Part shown: positions 36,934-46,564 of the stretch, one piece after another
How the letters are laid out: the number at the start of each line of letters is the position of its first letter
Numbering within the stretch: the stretch's first letter is position 1
Assembly (NCBI GenBank): GCA_964423615.1
Contig: CAYRFQ010000038.1
Coordinates: 1-64,000 of the forward strand
Length of the DNA stretch: 64,000 bases
Source: CAYRFQ01 sp964423615
GTDB taxonomy: Bacteria > Planctomycetota > Planctomycetia > Gemmatales > Gemmataceae
Reading direction: 5' to 3'
Made by a program: the position numbers and the translations under genes
The notes under the pieces: model-generated
What the model saw: the letters and a program-made list of their open reading frames with translations, nothing else
The model's database searches: none
What the model was told of the DNA's origin: nothing

Positions 36934-38016
36934 CTACTTATCTAGACACTCAAGCAGTTCGTTTTCAAACTTCTTCCAGCCCGACGTCTTGCGTTCGAGA
37001 ATGATTTCGAGGCGACTATCGCGTCGATAGGCCGAAGTTGCAAAGGTGGTCGCATCCTTGGCCCGATTGATCATCCACCAATCGTCTTGACATCGAAATA
37101 CTCCCTTCAATCGAACAATGGGATGAACGTAGCCCAACAGGTCAAGCAGCTTATCTCGGTTAAAGATGTCATCGACGTGAAAAATCCATCCGCAGGCGTC
37201 GTAACCGGGGTCGTCGTTTTGGAACCGGAGTGGGTTACCTGGAGTTGGCCCCCGATGAGCAAGATCGGTCTGGTCTTGTTTGTCAGGGCCATCTTCCATG
37301 TGGTGATTGGTCTCCGAAACCAGACCGAGAACAGGCAGTTCAGGTTGGCTCGGGTCCGGTGAAGAGTGGGCATCAGCAAAAATGGGGAAACGGACCGTAT
37401 CGAACTCGACATCCAGCAATTCGGAGCCAATCACGCCGAAGCTGGTTTCCACGATCAATTGTTTCGGCGGGTTGAAGCTCTCGATCCAGTCGCGACAGCG
37501 ATCGATCAACTCACGATCACGGCTATCCGTCCAGTTCAAAACGACGATGTCCGCTAATTGCACTTGGTCTTGAAATACTTCCATGTCACGCCAGCGAGGA
37601 TCCTCGAAATCTTTCGGGTCGATCATACAAATGATGTTGCGGAGGTCGATCGAAGTCGCAAAATTCTGGTTGCGGAGAATGTCGACGATTTTCGCCGGAT
37701 GACTCACTCCGGAAGGCTCCAAGATCAAGCGATCGGGTTTCGTGCGCCGGATGAACTGCCTGAGCAGCGGCTGAAATACGAACGCCAGTGTGCAACAGGC
37801 GCAACCGCCGCCCAGTTCCTCGACAGTGACCCCCTCCAGGCCGGAATCAACCAAAGTATGGTCGATGGAGACCTTTCCGTACTCGTTGATCAAAATCGAC
37901 CACTTTTCACCCACGGGGCGTTGATCGATTAGTTTCGCGATGGCGGTCGTTTTCCCCGAACCGAGAAAACCGACGATTACATTTGTCGGAATTCGCTTTC
38001 CCTTTTTCCAAGTCAT
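36934..38016 (-). CDS. CobW/COG0523 GTPase
   Basis: About 360 residues of the COG0523 family of metal-chaperone GTPases. Walker A is VGFLGSGKTTAIAKL, the metal motif is GGGCACCTLAF (CxCC), and NWTD fills the GTP-specificity position. A His/Asp-rich stretch (ETNHHMEDGPDKQD) lies before the C-terminal CobW domain. It differs clearly from the two COG0523 genes in the zinc island and belongs to another subgroup; its metal is unknown. The ATG before TWKKGKRIPT is likely, with AAGGAG upstream. It is divergent from the 2-hydroxy-acid oxidase gene. Confidence 0.87.
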   Translation of the reverse strand: MTWKKGKRIPTNVIVGFLGSGKTTAIAKLIDQRPVGEKWSILINEYGKVSIDHTLVDSGLEGVTVEELGGGCACCTLAFVFQPLLRQFIRRTKPDRLILEPSGVSHPAKIVDILRNQNFATSIDLRNIICMIDPKDFEDPRWRDMEVFQDQVQLADIVVLNWTDSRDRELIDRCRDWIESFNPPKQLIVETSFGVIGSELLDVEFDTVRFPIFADAHSSPDPSQPELPVLGLVSETNHHMEDGPDKQDQTDLAHRGPTPGNPLRFQNDDPGYDACGWIFHVDDIFNRDKLLDLLGYVHPIVRLKGVFRCQDDWWMINRAKDATTFATSAYRRDSRLEIILERKTSGWKKFENELLECLDK

Positions 38017-38123
38017 CGCTGTCCAAGACTCCTTGTGGTTTTTGCACAGTCGTCGGTTTCCTACACTAATAATAAAAACTGAGTCCAGCACACAGACCCC
38101 TTGACGAAGAGTTAACTACCCTG

Positions 38124-39287
38124 ATGCAAACACATTTTAATTCCGAATACCCGTCTGTCGAACATCTACGAGCAAAAGCCAAGTCTCGGATGCCGGGCTT
38201 CGCGTACGACTATCTCGCCGCCGGTTGCTTTACCGAAGTCAACCTCGCGCGGAACAACAGCGACATTCGCAAAGTCCAACTAAAGCCTTGGTACCTGAGG
38301 GATTTCGATGGCGCAGACCAAACCACCGAACTTTTCGGCGAAACGTACGATGCTCCATTCGGAGTCGCGCCCGTTGGTTTGCAGGGCCTGATGTGGCCCA
38401 AGGCCTGCGAGTTCCTGGCACAGGCTGCGGTCGATCACAACATCCCTTTTACATTGTCCACGGTCAGCACGGCCAGCATCGAAGACATTGGAAAGATCAC
38501 TGGCGGCAAATTCTGGTTTCAGCTCTATCATCCAGCCGAGGTCGAACTGCGCGACAAACTCCTGACCCGGGCGTGGGAGGCGGGTTGCCGCACGCTAGTG
38601 ATTTTGGCGGACACACCCACGTTTGCCTACCGCCCAAAGGAAATCCGAAACGGGTTATCGATTCCACCAAGAATGACACTTCGCAACATTGTGCAGATGC
38701 TTTGGAGTCCAACGTGGGCTATGGGGCAACTCGTCGCTGGCAAGCCTGAGTTTAAGACGATGAAACCCTACATCCCCGAAGGATTGAACATGAAGCACCT
38801 CGGTTTATTCATGAACAAGACTTTTTCGGGCCGATTGACCGAAGCCAAAATCGCTCCGATTCGTGAAAAATGGCAAGGAAATCTGGTTGTGAAAGGAATC
38901 GTCAATCCCGAAGACGCAGAGATCGCAGTCAAACATGGTCTCGATGGTTTGATAGTTTCCAATCATGGTGGTCGCCAGCTTGACCGAGGACAATCGACAA
39001 TCGTTCCAATGCACAAGCTCGTGCCAGAATTCGGTAGCAAGTTGAAGGTGATGATCGATGGTGGAATGTATTCGGGAGCGGACATCGCAGCTTGTCTTGC
39101 TTGCGGTGCCCATTTTGTGTTTCTGGGCCGTGCGCCGATGCTTGGCGTTTGTGCTCTTGGAAGGTATGGAGGACATCACACTTTTGAGATGTTGAAGAAG
39201 CAATTGCAACAGGTCATGGAGCAGGTCGGTTGTACAAAAGTACCTGACTTACCAGCTCATCTGATTCCAGAGAGTGTCCCTGCCTAG
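38124..39287 (+). CDS. FMN-dependent 2-hydroxy-acid dehydrogenase/oxidase
   Basis: A 387-residue enzyme of the lactate dehydrogenase (LldD) / glycolate oxidase family. Recognised segments are FAYDYLAAGCF at the N-terminus, APFGVAPVGLQGLMWP, LVVKGIVNPEDAE with the FMN-binding lysine, and VSNHGGRQLDR, where the histidine is the catalytic base and the arginine binds the carboxylate. VMIDGGMYSGADI and FVFLGRAPML bind the FMN phosphate. Length is normal. Substrate choice (lactate, glycolate, mandelate) cannot be told by eye. Confidence 0.9.
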   Translation: MQTHFNSEYPSVEHLRAKAKSRMPGFAYDYLAAGCFTEVNLARNNSDIRKVQLKPWYLRDFDGADQTTELFGETYDAPFGVAPVGLQGLMWPKACEFLAQAAVDHNIPFTLSTVSTASIEDIGKITGGKFWFQLYHPAEVELRDKLLTRAWEAGCRTLVILADTPTFAYRPKEIRNGLSIPPRMTLRNIVQMLWSPTWAMGQLVAGKPEFKTMKPYIPEGLNMKHLGLFMNKTFSGRLTEAKIAPIREKWQGNLVVKGIVNPEDAEIAVKHGLDGLIVSNHGGRQLDRGQSTIVPMHKLVPEFGSKLKVMIDGGMYSGADIAACLACGAHFVFLGRAPMLGVCALGRYGGHHTFEMLKKQLQQVMEQVGCTKVPDLPAHLIPESVPA

Positions 39288-39452
39288 CCATGCGTTAAAG
39301 TGAGTTTTGCGTATTCTGACCCGCCGAATTACAAAATCCCGTTGGTCAAGGCTGGCTAAACCAGCCCATTTGGAGCGTCCGTTTTAATTGAAAAAAACTG
39401 AGTCGGAGAGTTGATGCGATCACCGAGAGTTGCGATGTCGACTGGCGTGGAG

Positions 39453-39540
39453 ATGCAGAGCTTGGAAAGCATCCACTGCAACCTCCATATCAGCCGTCGC
39501 AACAACAACGGACGGGTGGAACTTCGCAAGTACGATCCGG
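39453..39540 (+). pseudogene. Relic of a cysteine-poor ribosomal protein L33 gene
   Basis: The frame reads MQSLESIHCNLHISRRNNN and then GRVELRKYDP. This aligns with the intact L33 at 51.4 kb (MQSVESAHSYYIQRNRRNT, then AERLELRKYDP) with one residue missing. After KYDP the match is lost, and no proper L33 start precedes it. I read it as a decayed paralog. The surrounding 480 bases hold no other supported gene; a 34-codon frame starting at 39641 has no family match. Confidence 0.55.
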
Positions 39541-39773
39541 GCGGCAAGGCGTCTCCCGCGAAGCCCGCGTCCAGGCTGGGAAGGCGCGGACCAATAACGC
39601 TGCCTGAATTCAAACGAACTCCGAATCGTAGTTGTTGCAAATGACGGCCACCAGCCCCAATTTCGATAAACTGTTAAAGGCTGGAGACAGAGAGATTCGT
39701 CGAGCCATCCGCCGACTGCTGCCCCCAGCTATACGGGGATCTTGATGACACGACTGATCATGAGGAAAGAACA

Positions 39774-40637
39774 ATGACCCGCTTCTGTACCATTTGGGTT
39801 GCGCTCCTGCTGGTCGGCACGGCGACTGCCGACCAGCCGAAACTCAAGGCATTGATCGTTGATGGCCAGAACAACCACAACTGGAGGGCTACGACGCCTG
39901 TATTGAAAGAGTACCTGGAACAGACTGGCCTCTTCACGGTCGAAGTTGCCACGACGGCCGGCAGGAACACGGCTGGATTCAATCCGAAGTTTGCCGATTA
40001 CGACGTGGTCGTCATGAACTACAATGGACCCAACTGGCCAAAGGAAACCAAAGCGAATTTTGTAAACTACGTCCGCAACGGGGGTGGTCTGGTAATTTAT
40101 CATGCGGCCGACAACTCGTTCCCCAGGTGGAAAGAGTACAACGAGATGATCGGCCTCGGCGGTTGGGGTGGGCGGAATGAGAAAGACGGTCCCTATATCC
40201 GCTACCGCAACGGCAAGATCATCCGCGATACGTCCCCTGGTCGTGGCGGCAGCCACGGCAGGCAGCACGAATACGTTGTCGAGACGATCAACACGAAACA
40301 CCCGATCACGAAAGGTTTACCGACCAAGTGGCGGCACGTGGCCGACGAACTCTACGACCGTCTCCGCGGCCCTGCCAAGAATCTGACGGTACTGGCCACG
40401 GCATACTCGGCGAAATCCACCGGCGGGACTGGCGAGAACGAGCCGGTCCTGTTCACGATCAAGTACGGCAAAGGTCGGGTGTTCCACACAATCATGGGGC
40501 ACGCCGTCAAGCAGATGAACTGTGTTGGGTTCGCCGTCACGCTGCAACGAGGTACCGAATGGGCTGCCACCGGCAAGGTGACCCAGCCGGTCCCGAAGAA
40601 AATGCCCACCGCCGAAAAGGTTCTGCGAGTGAAGTAA
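39774..40637 (+). CDS. Secreted ThuA-like domain protein
   Basis: A 287-residue protein with a signal peptide (FCTIWVALLLVGTATADQ). The body is a ThuA-like (class I glutamine amidotransferase-like) fold: LKALIVDGQNNHNW, YDVVVMNYNGPNWP, GGGLVIYHAADNSFP and GKGRVFHTIMGHAV are typical. ThuA-like proteins were named from trehalose utilisation, and planctomycetes carry many exported ones near sugar-catabolism genes. Here no sugar genes are adjacent. The ATG follows AGGAAAGAACA. Composition is more GC-rich than the flanking intergenic DNA. Confidence 0.87.
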   Translation: MTRFCTIWVALLLVGTATADQPKLKALIVDGQNNHNWRATTPVLKEYLEQTGLFTVEVATTAGRNTAGFNPKFADYDVVVMNYNGPNWPKETKANFVNYVRNGGGLVIYHAADNSFPRWKEYNEMIGLGGWGGRNEKDGPYIRYRNGKIIRDTSPGRGGSHGRQHEYVVETINTKHPITKGLPTKWRHVADELYDRLRGPAKNLTVLATAYSAKSTGGTGENEPVLFTIKYGKGRVFHTIMGHAVKQMNCVGFAVTLQRGTEWAATGKVTQPVPKKMPTAEKVLRVK

Positions 40638-41960
40638 GTTGATTCGGTTTGACCAAGGTCTGGGCTGCGGACGTGGTCGATTGACGACAAGAGGTTGTCT
40701 TCATCGCACAGAAGCTTCACCAAGGCAGCCTGACCTTCAAGGTGGATCGGTGCTCGCTCATAGATCTGGAGATCCCTCGCGATGCCGATCCTTGCCCAAT
40801 TTTGACGATGCTGCGAGGGCATCTTGTGTGGATTTTCCGCACTGGTGTAACCTGGTAATCCAACAGAACGTCTTTGTTTCCGAGTCTGAGGCTCGGCATT
40901 ATTACTCCGCTTCTTCCAATTTAAGCACCGGACGGCAATCCCTCGGCCAAATCCTTTGCGACTCACTCTTTTGAAAATGCGTTCTTGTAGATTGGTGGAA
41001 TGCCAAGATGTTGTTTGGGGACATTCCAGAGGAGGACGTCTGGGAACCGAGAACTCGGGCTGATCCGAGTTAACTGCCAAATTTCTCAGTCTGATCGACC
41101 GGAAGCAGTACAATGCAGAAAATGCGACGTTCAAGGCAGATTTGAGCTGAAGTGAGCGTCAACGAAACATCTCTGTCTATACCGTCACAACCGTTGAGGT
41201 CTTGAGAAATCGACCAAACGCTGAAAAAATGCCCAAAAGTTCCGCGGTATGGCGGACCCGAGCGTGTTAGGATCGCAACACTGCCACAATTTCGATGGGT
41301 CCTCACCCTCAATTACTCCTGTTCAGCCAGCGTGGAACAAATGAGGAGTTTTTAGCCTCCGAAGGAATCCCAACGTCCTTCAACTTCAAAGGCTACATGA
41401 AAAAAAGCTCTGCCCAAGCTCATGAAGGATGGTTGTTCGCTCGGGTCTGAAAACAAAAGTGGGATGATGGCTACCAAACAAGCAAGTATCTGACCAACTC
41501 AGGCCCATCTAAAATCAAGTCACTCCACTTCTGTCGGCGATTACCAGAGAACCGAAGAACCGAGAAGCTGTCGCATTTTCACCCGCACACGAAAAAAGCG
41601 CACCCACAACTGGACACTAGATTGCACAAGTCGGGTTTAGTCATCCGTCACTCGAATCAAGTTCTGTAGTATATGCCTTCGGGGCGCAGTTCCCCAGTAA
41701 AAGCATCATCCGAGGGCGACCCAGTCCGACTGCTGTCTGCTTCAGAATTAAGCGAGCCGATTCGCGAGCCTCGGGATCATGGGACGTCGGTACTCATTCG
41801 GCAAGTCGACTTTCGAGGGGATGAGTGCGCGAAAGCTGCGATTTCCAACTCAGGCTGGACAGTTAAACCGTTGAGTTCCTCAAAAGTCAAAACAGAGTGC
41901 GTTCACCTTTCAAAACTGATGAAAGCCCCTTGCATTTCTAGAGCCGAGTTGCCTGCCCTT
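40638..41960. other. Gene-poor region, 1.3 kb
   Basis: Frames on both strands are short or read as low-complexity shadow sequence, and none has a ribosome site plus a recognisable fold. It may be decayed accessory DNA. No repeat, RNA gene or hairpin that I could support. Confidence 0.45.
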
Positions 41961-42491
41961 TCACTTCCCTTGCTTCTTCGAAGGCGGGACAGCGTGGTTC
42001 CTCCGAACCTCTGTCGGACCATTGGCGATGAAGAGGCTCACTACTTGGGCGTGAGCTCGGATGAGCTTGGCGACGTGAAGGTCGTCGGACGTTTCGATGA
42101 CTCTTACCCCGCGTTTCGTCTTTTGCACCTTCATCTTGATTTTCTTCCAGTTGGAGAATATCGCCCGGAACAGAGGATCACGCATGTGGATGGGACTCCC
42201 GTTCTTGACACGTTTGTGCATCGATTCGACGTGTTTTTGGATCACCAAAGCCACTGTCGGATTGTCCGACTCGGTGACCGTTTCAACGCCGTTCTTGAGG
42301 TTCTTGACCGTTCGACGGATCTGCCCGCGATGGGTCAGAAGGTAATGGAATATTTCTCTGTCCGCTTGGAAAGCTGGATCGTTGAACTTTGGACCTTTTG
42401 TTCGTTTCTGACCCCAGCGGCCCTTTTGTGCGAGGGCCGTGCTTGGCAAGAATAACACGACAATGACCATCAACGTAATAACCAGTCGCAT
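41961..42491 (-). CDS. Small secreted protein with two similar halves
   Basis: A 176-residue protein with a signal peptide (VITLMVIVVLFLPSTALAQ). The mature part has two related halves. One is FHYLLTHRGQIRRTVKNLKN followed by TESDNPTVALVIQKHV. The other is FSNWKKIKMKVQKTKRGV followed by ETSDDLHVAKLIRAHA. Conserved histidines at the end of each half (HVESMH, HAQVV) and a later RRNHAVP could bind metal or heme. The ATG has GAGGAGAATCACC before it; the longer frame upstream is not coding-like. I recall similar uncharacterised proteins in environmental bacteria but no function. Confidence 0.75.
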   Translation of the reverse strand: MRLVITLMVIVVLFLPSTALAQKGRWGQKRTKGPKFNDPAFQADREIFHYLLTHRGQIRRTVKNLKNGVETVTESDNPTVALVIQKHVESMHKRVKNGSPIHMRDPLFRAIFSNWKKIKMKVQKTKRGVRVIETSDDLHVAKLIRAHAQVVSLFIANGPTEVRRNHAVPPSKKQGK

Positions 42492-43519
42492 GGTGATTCT
42501 CCTCGGAAAGAAGCAAGCTGGAAACGTCGCTGTTTCCAGTACTGCCGATTCGTAAAATCTAAGTTCGACAGGACAAATGCTACCTTGAAGTTCGAATGAG
42601 ATCGTGGGCCAATAACGGGACCTTGAACTCCCGGGACGTACCCAGAGGCAATTTATGAGCCGTGAGGCTCGCAATCTGGTCGTTTGCGAGAGTCGCTTTA
42701 CGAGCATGTTTTTGTCGGTCTGCGCGGTCAGCAAAGCAAGCGCCCCGGGACAATCTGCTGGAATGGCAACTCCCATCTCTGTTTGTGCCGTGTCTTTCAA
42801 CTTCTGACGGCCAATTAAATTCTGTTGGGTTCGGGCAGGAACACTCGGAGTTTGTTCGATTCCGAATCGACACGTATTGGCAGGTCTGGTCCGAGGCATC
42901 GCCTCATGCTCAGAGCAAACAAAATGCCAAAGGACCGGCAAAAGTCGACATGTCGACGTGGATTGCACAGTTCTGTCTTGTGGGAATGAGATTTGTAGCG
43001 AGAATTGGGCGAATAGGAATCAGGGTCGTTAGGGTTTGCCAAGCGACAAATGCCGAAAAACGCCTGACTAACAGCAAATGTAATTTTGGCACTGTGCGAA
43101 CTCGACACAGCCCCGCATACTGGGAACGCACACCGGAAATAGTGATTGTGAAGGAGGGACGGGATGGCGTTTGGGTTCCAGAGGAAGCCGTCGAAGTAAG
43201 CCCAAGTAGTTCGGGTTCGCGACCCTGCTACCAAAGACGGGAACGCGAGGGGAGAACGTGACCGAGTGTTGCCGGGGAAGAAATGCAGTCGTTAATTATC
43301 CTATTGTGGGGATACAGGTTAGGGCGAGACAAGTTTCACTCAAGGATTCTTCGTTGAAGAGGAAGAGCGGTTTCCACATGACCGCCATGACAAGTGGCTT
43401 TGCGGGTCGCAGTGATCGATTGTGGAAGTCTGATGCGCTGTAGTTCGGGGGCTGATCGACCGCTGAAGCCAAACGCAAATATCTGCGTCGGTCTGATCGA
43501 CCGAGGAATTTAGCTACGT
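42492..43519. other. Gene-poor region, 1 kb
   Basis: No supported gene. The longest frames here have irregular composition and no ribosome site. No tRNA-like fold or clear hairpin was found. Confidence 0.45.
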
Positions 43520-44113
43520 TTACTCCTCTGCGTGAACTTCACGAATATGATCCGCGATTTTTTCTTCCGCAATGTGCCAGCCGCAGTCGTCGCAAGTTGG
43601 GGCCTTTTCGTAACAGCCGTCACAGTACAAAGGACCACCTTCGAAAAATTGTTCTAGGCGAGATTGGGCTTCCGCCGAGAGACCCCCTAAGTCTTTGGGA
43701 AGGGTGAGCTTGTCGCCGCAACCGTCGCAGTCGTGTGCGTGTAACTCCGGCAACAAAGCTGCGTAATGGTCACGGACTCCACGACTCACGACGCCTGCGC
43801 CTTTGCAGAGCGGACAAGTTTCCTCGAGTTGAGCTTCAATGGCCTTTCGGATGAACGCACTTTTATTGCTGAACGTTCGCAAAAATTTCGGCTCCAAAAC
43901 CCGTGTTTTCCGAGGGTTTTACAATTAACAGCATGTCCAGGGGCCCTTCCGACATGCGTTTAATTCAAAAAAGGGGCGTATTCTCCGGGATTTATGGCCC
44001 GAAAATCTGCGAACGTTCAGATTGGGAAGGCTGTCGAAAAATTGGGCGAGTTCTTCTTCAACCTTGAAGGCCACAACTTTCTTTTTTTCTGGCTTGTTGG
44101 ATTTCCGAGCCAT
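43520..44113 (-). pseudogene. Ribbon-helix-helix / zinc-ribbon gene broken by a miniature element
   Basis: The N-terminal part (MARKSNKPEKKKVVAFKVEE, then ELAQFFDSLPN) and the C-terminal part (KSAFIRKAIEAQLEETCPLC and on) join perfectly once the 152-bp element and one ATTG duplication are removed. The restored protein would have about 145 residues: a CopG-like ribbon-helix-helix DNA-binding domain, then CPLCKGAG, HDCDGCGDKL, YCDGCYEKAPTCDDCGWHI zinc-ribbon motifs. The insertion puts a stop after 31 foreign residues. A TTG inside the element could restart translation of the zinc-ribbon half. It lies 1.5 kb from znuA, so the intact gene may have been a metal-responsive regulator; this is inference. 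Confidence 0.82.
43869..44020. mobile_element. 152-bp miniature inverted-repeat element, copy 1
   Basis: Terminal inverted repeats CTGAACGTTCGCA / TGCGAACGTTCAG, extended imperfectly inward to about 22 bases. The direct repeat ATTG flanks it on both sides (43865-43868 and 44021-44024) as a 4-bp target duplication. The interior is also nearly palindromic (AATTAACAGCATGTC and GACATGCGTTTAATT). It has no transposase. It differs from copy 2 at only two positions, so both moved recently. Confidence 0.92.
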
Positions 44114-45472
44114 GAACAACTCTCGACTGTTGACTGTGGTGTCATCTGCGAAGGAATGACGATTGGGTGATTGAGATGTACGAGTGTCCGCTGGAGCATC
44201 CAACCAGACGGTTTGGCCTTCCGAAGGCCTCTCGCGTTACCGACACAAACGCCACCAACGTTCGTTAGTTCTTTATCTGTTTTTTCCAATCGGAAGCCTA
44301 CACTCCGTACTGCGGTAGAGGGTCAAGTGTTTTTCTGGCGTTTTCCCTCCTACGCAATCACTGGGAGAGGAGAGTTCTTGTACGAGGAGCTACAACGCCT
44401 GCCGATGGCTGCGCAGGCAGTTGACGACCCAGGGCCAGGACAACGAACAAATAATCAAAAAGCATCTTGTTTGGAACTTCCGCAATGATATACTCCTAAG
44501 TTAGAACAGTATAACTTTGTTTTACGACGGTAAAGATCAATTTTTATGGTCCGCCCTTTCCATAAAACGACGACCCCTCGGCTAGGTCCTATTCTGTCTG
44601 GGTTGCTGCTGCGGCAGAACTGACAGAGACAAGACGCCTGTTCCGGTGGAGAGGCTCGAGCAGGTCTGGAAAGAAGAGAAACTCAACCAAAGATCCAACT
44701 GACCATTTCGGGCTGTTTGGGGCCTTGCGATTTGGCCATTGTGACTGTGGTTTCCTCGGGAAAAGGGATGGAGTGGTTTGGCAGTCTTACGAGCGATGCC
44801 GATTATGACCATCTGATCCAATGGGCCAGAAATTGCCACCAGGAAGGCTGCCTTTTGCCTACGCCCGACCAACTTGGTCCCTTTCGATTTGCCCGGTATA
44901 AAGACAGCGATTACCGGCACGTTTATTGTTTGTACACAATATTATTGATATCTGAAATGTACGTTTGTAGAAGTGTCTTCTTGACGAAATTAATGTGGGG
45001 TGCATCTGAAGGCTTGCGATCTGTTTTCAAAACTTTGAACTTGTACACTACTTGCCGGCGCGAAAATTCAAATTCGTACGCACCTGTCAATTAACGACTT
45101 AAGTCCGTGCCAGAGTAAATAATCGAATAGCAGGTGATTTTTTGCCGCAAGTCCAAGCGCCACAATGCGCGGAGACCTACTACTCGATTATTGACGTGCC
45201 AGAAATCGCTGCAGGTTTAGTGCAAGTTTAGCGCAAGTTTCTGTCACCTCTGGACCGGTTTTTGTTGGAAAGTTGAGGGGTCGTCGACTGGTGGAGATCG
45301 TTGGATAGAAATTTGGCAAGTTTTTTCCAGGAAATTTGGAAAGTAATTTCGCTCGTATACAATGTGTGCCGTGGCCAGCCTCTCCGAAGAAGTGGACATC
45401 ACACCGATGGGCTGGCTATTTTGGTTCATTAGCCCCGTAGTCTTCAATATTATCCCTCAGATTAGGTGTTCA
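44114..45472. other. Gene-poor region upstream of the zinc island
   Basis: About 1.36 kb with no supported gene; frames on both strands are weak. It contains a run of near-direct repeats (GTTTAGTGCAA, GTTTAGCGCAA, GTTTC) at about 45218-45242 and an AT-rich stretch GTACACAATATTATTGATATC near 44.9 kb. At about 45.36 kb, GTATACAATGT resembles a motif before the DUF1826 gene. Confidence 0.4.
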
Positions 45473-45577
45473 TTAGAGCGGTTCACGTTTGGGTTGGGCA
45501 AAGTCAATACTCCTGGAGCAGGAACATATCCACCCATTTGACCTGAGTGTACCCAACCCAAACGTGAACCGCTCTAA
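45473..45577. mobile_element. 105-bp inverted-repeat element before znuA
   Basis: Perfect 26-bp arms, TTAGAGCGGTTCACGTTTGG continuing GTTGGG and its complement, surround a 53-base centre. TA occurs at both outer ends, as for elements that duplicate a TA target. It lies 23 bases before the znuA start, so it must sit in the znuA leader or promoter. It is unrelated to the 152-bp element. A regulatory stem-loop is the alternative. Confidence 0.65.
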
Positions 45578-45600
45578 CAACAGTACCCAAAGGAGAAGTC

Positions 45601-46518
45601 ATGCGCATAAAGAGTGGATTGTTATTTCTGTTTGTTCTCACTATGGTGGGATGTGGAACAAGCGAGAATTCAGGAAAACCACGCGTTGTCGTGAGCATAC
45701 TGCCCCAGAAGTGGTTAGTCGAACAGATCGTTGGTGACCACGTTGAAGTGATTACTTTAGTGAAGTCTGGTGACAGTCCTGCAACATACCAGCCTTCCGA
45801 GTCCCAGGTCAGTTCCGTGATGGGTGCGAAGGCATACTTCCGCATTGGGGTGCCGTTTGAAAATGGTGGTTGGTTTAAGTCCATTGAAGAGGCAAAGCAA
45901 CTCACGATTGTGGACTGCCGCAAAGGCATCACCTTACGAGTGATGGAAGGGCATCACCACGACGAAGAAAAGGAAGCCACAAACCTCGAAACAGAAGACC
46001 AGGATGATTCTATTTGTGCCTGTTGTCAGAATGGGGAAGATCCTCACATTTGGCTGACGCCCAAGCTACTCACGATCCAGGCCGAGACGATGACCAAAAC
46101 GCTCAAAGAAATCGATCCTCCGAACGCAGATACCTTTCAGAAGAATTTCGAGGACCTGAAGAAGCGCTTGGAGAAGTTGGATGCAGAGCTTCACGAAAAG
46201 CTGGAACCGATGTTAGGCAAACCATTCTTTGTATTCCATCCCGCGTGGGGGTACTTCGCACACGAGTATGGTATGGCGCAATTTGCTATTGAACGAGCAG
46301 GTAAAGACCCCAGTGATTCGGAATTGACCGAGCTGCAGGAGGACGCCAAATGGCACGGGGTGAAGGTCATCTTCGTTCAACCGCAAATCACCGGAAGTGG
46401 GGCAGATGCTGTCGCAAGAGCAATCAATGGGCGAACGGTGGAGTTGGATCCCCTCAGTCCTGAGGTCGAAAAAAACTTGCGGAGAGTGGCCGACGAGATG
46501 CTGCAAATTTATCAGTAA
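45601..46518 (+). CDS. znuA: Zinc ABC transporter substrate-binding lipoprotein
   Basis: A 305-residue cluster A-I metal-binding protein. The lipobox LTMVGCG gives a lipid anchor at Cys18. A His/Asp/Glu-rich loop (EGHHHDEEKEATNLETEDQ) followed by CACC is the zinc-collecting loop of ZnuA proteins. The later ligands are visible: EDPHIWLTP and VFHPAWGYFAHEYGM. The first ligand histidine, usually in a DPHxYEP motif, is replaced: the sequence is SPATYQPSES. The ATG has AAAGGAGAAGTC before it. It is the first gene of the znuA-znuC-znuB operon. Confidence 0.9.
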   Translation: MRIKSGLLFLFVLTMVGCGTSENSGKPRVVVSILPQKWLVEQIVGDHVEVITLVKSGDSPATYQPSESQVSSVMGAKAYFRIGVPFENGGWFKSIEEAKQLTIVDCRKGITLRVMEGHHHDEEKEATNLETEDQDDSICACCQNGEDPHIWLTPKLLTIQAETMTKTLKEIDPPNADTFQKNFEDLKKRLEKLDAELHEKLEPMLGKPFFVFHPAWGYFAHEYGMAQFAIERAGKDPSDSELTELQEDAKWHGVKVIFVQPQITGSGADAVARAINGRTVELDPLSPEVEKNLRRVADEMLQIYQ

Positions 46519-46564
46519 TCTTCAGCTGCTTTGACCTTTTTGCCAATTAGCCAGTTGAGCGAGA

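Noticed and set aside
40639..41134. Open frames after the ThuA-like gene
   Set aside because: They read as low-complexity sequence on both strands with no supporting start signal.
42840..42880. T-loop-like GTTCGATTCCGAATC suggesting a tRNA
   Set aside because: No acceptor, D or anticodon stems can be built around it.
42815..43234. Open frame of 139 codons on the minus strand
   Set aside because: No ribosome site, irregular composition and no recognisable fold.
44582..45094. Overlapping open frames on both strands upstream of znuA
   Set aside because: Neither has a ribosome site or family resemblance; coding on both strands is unlikely.
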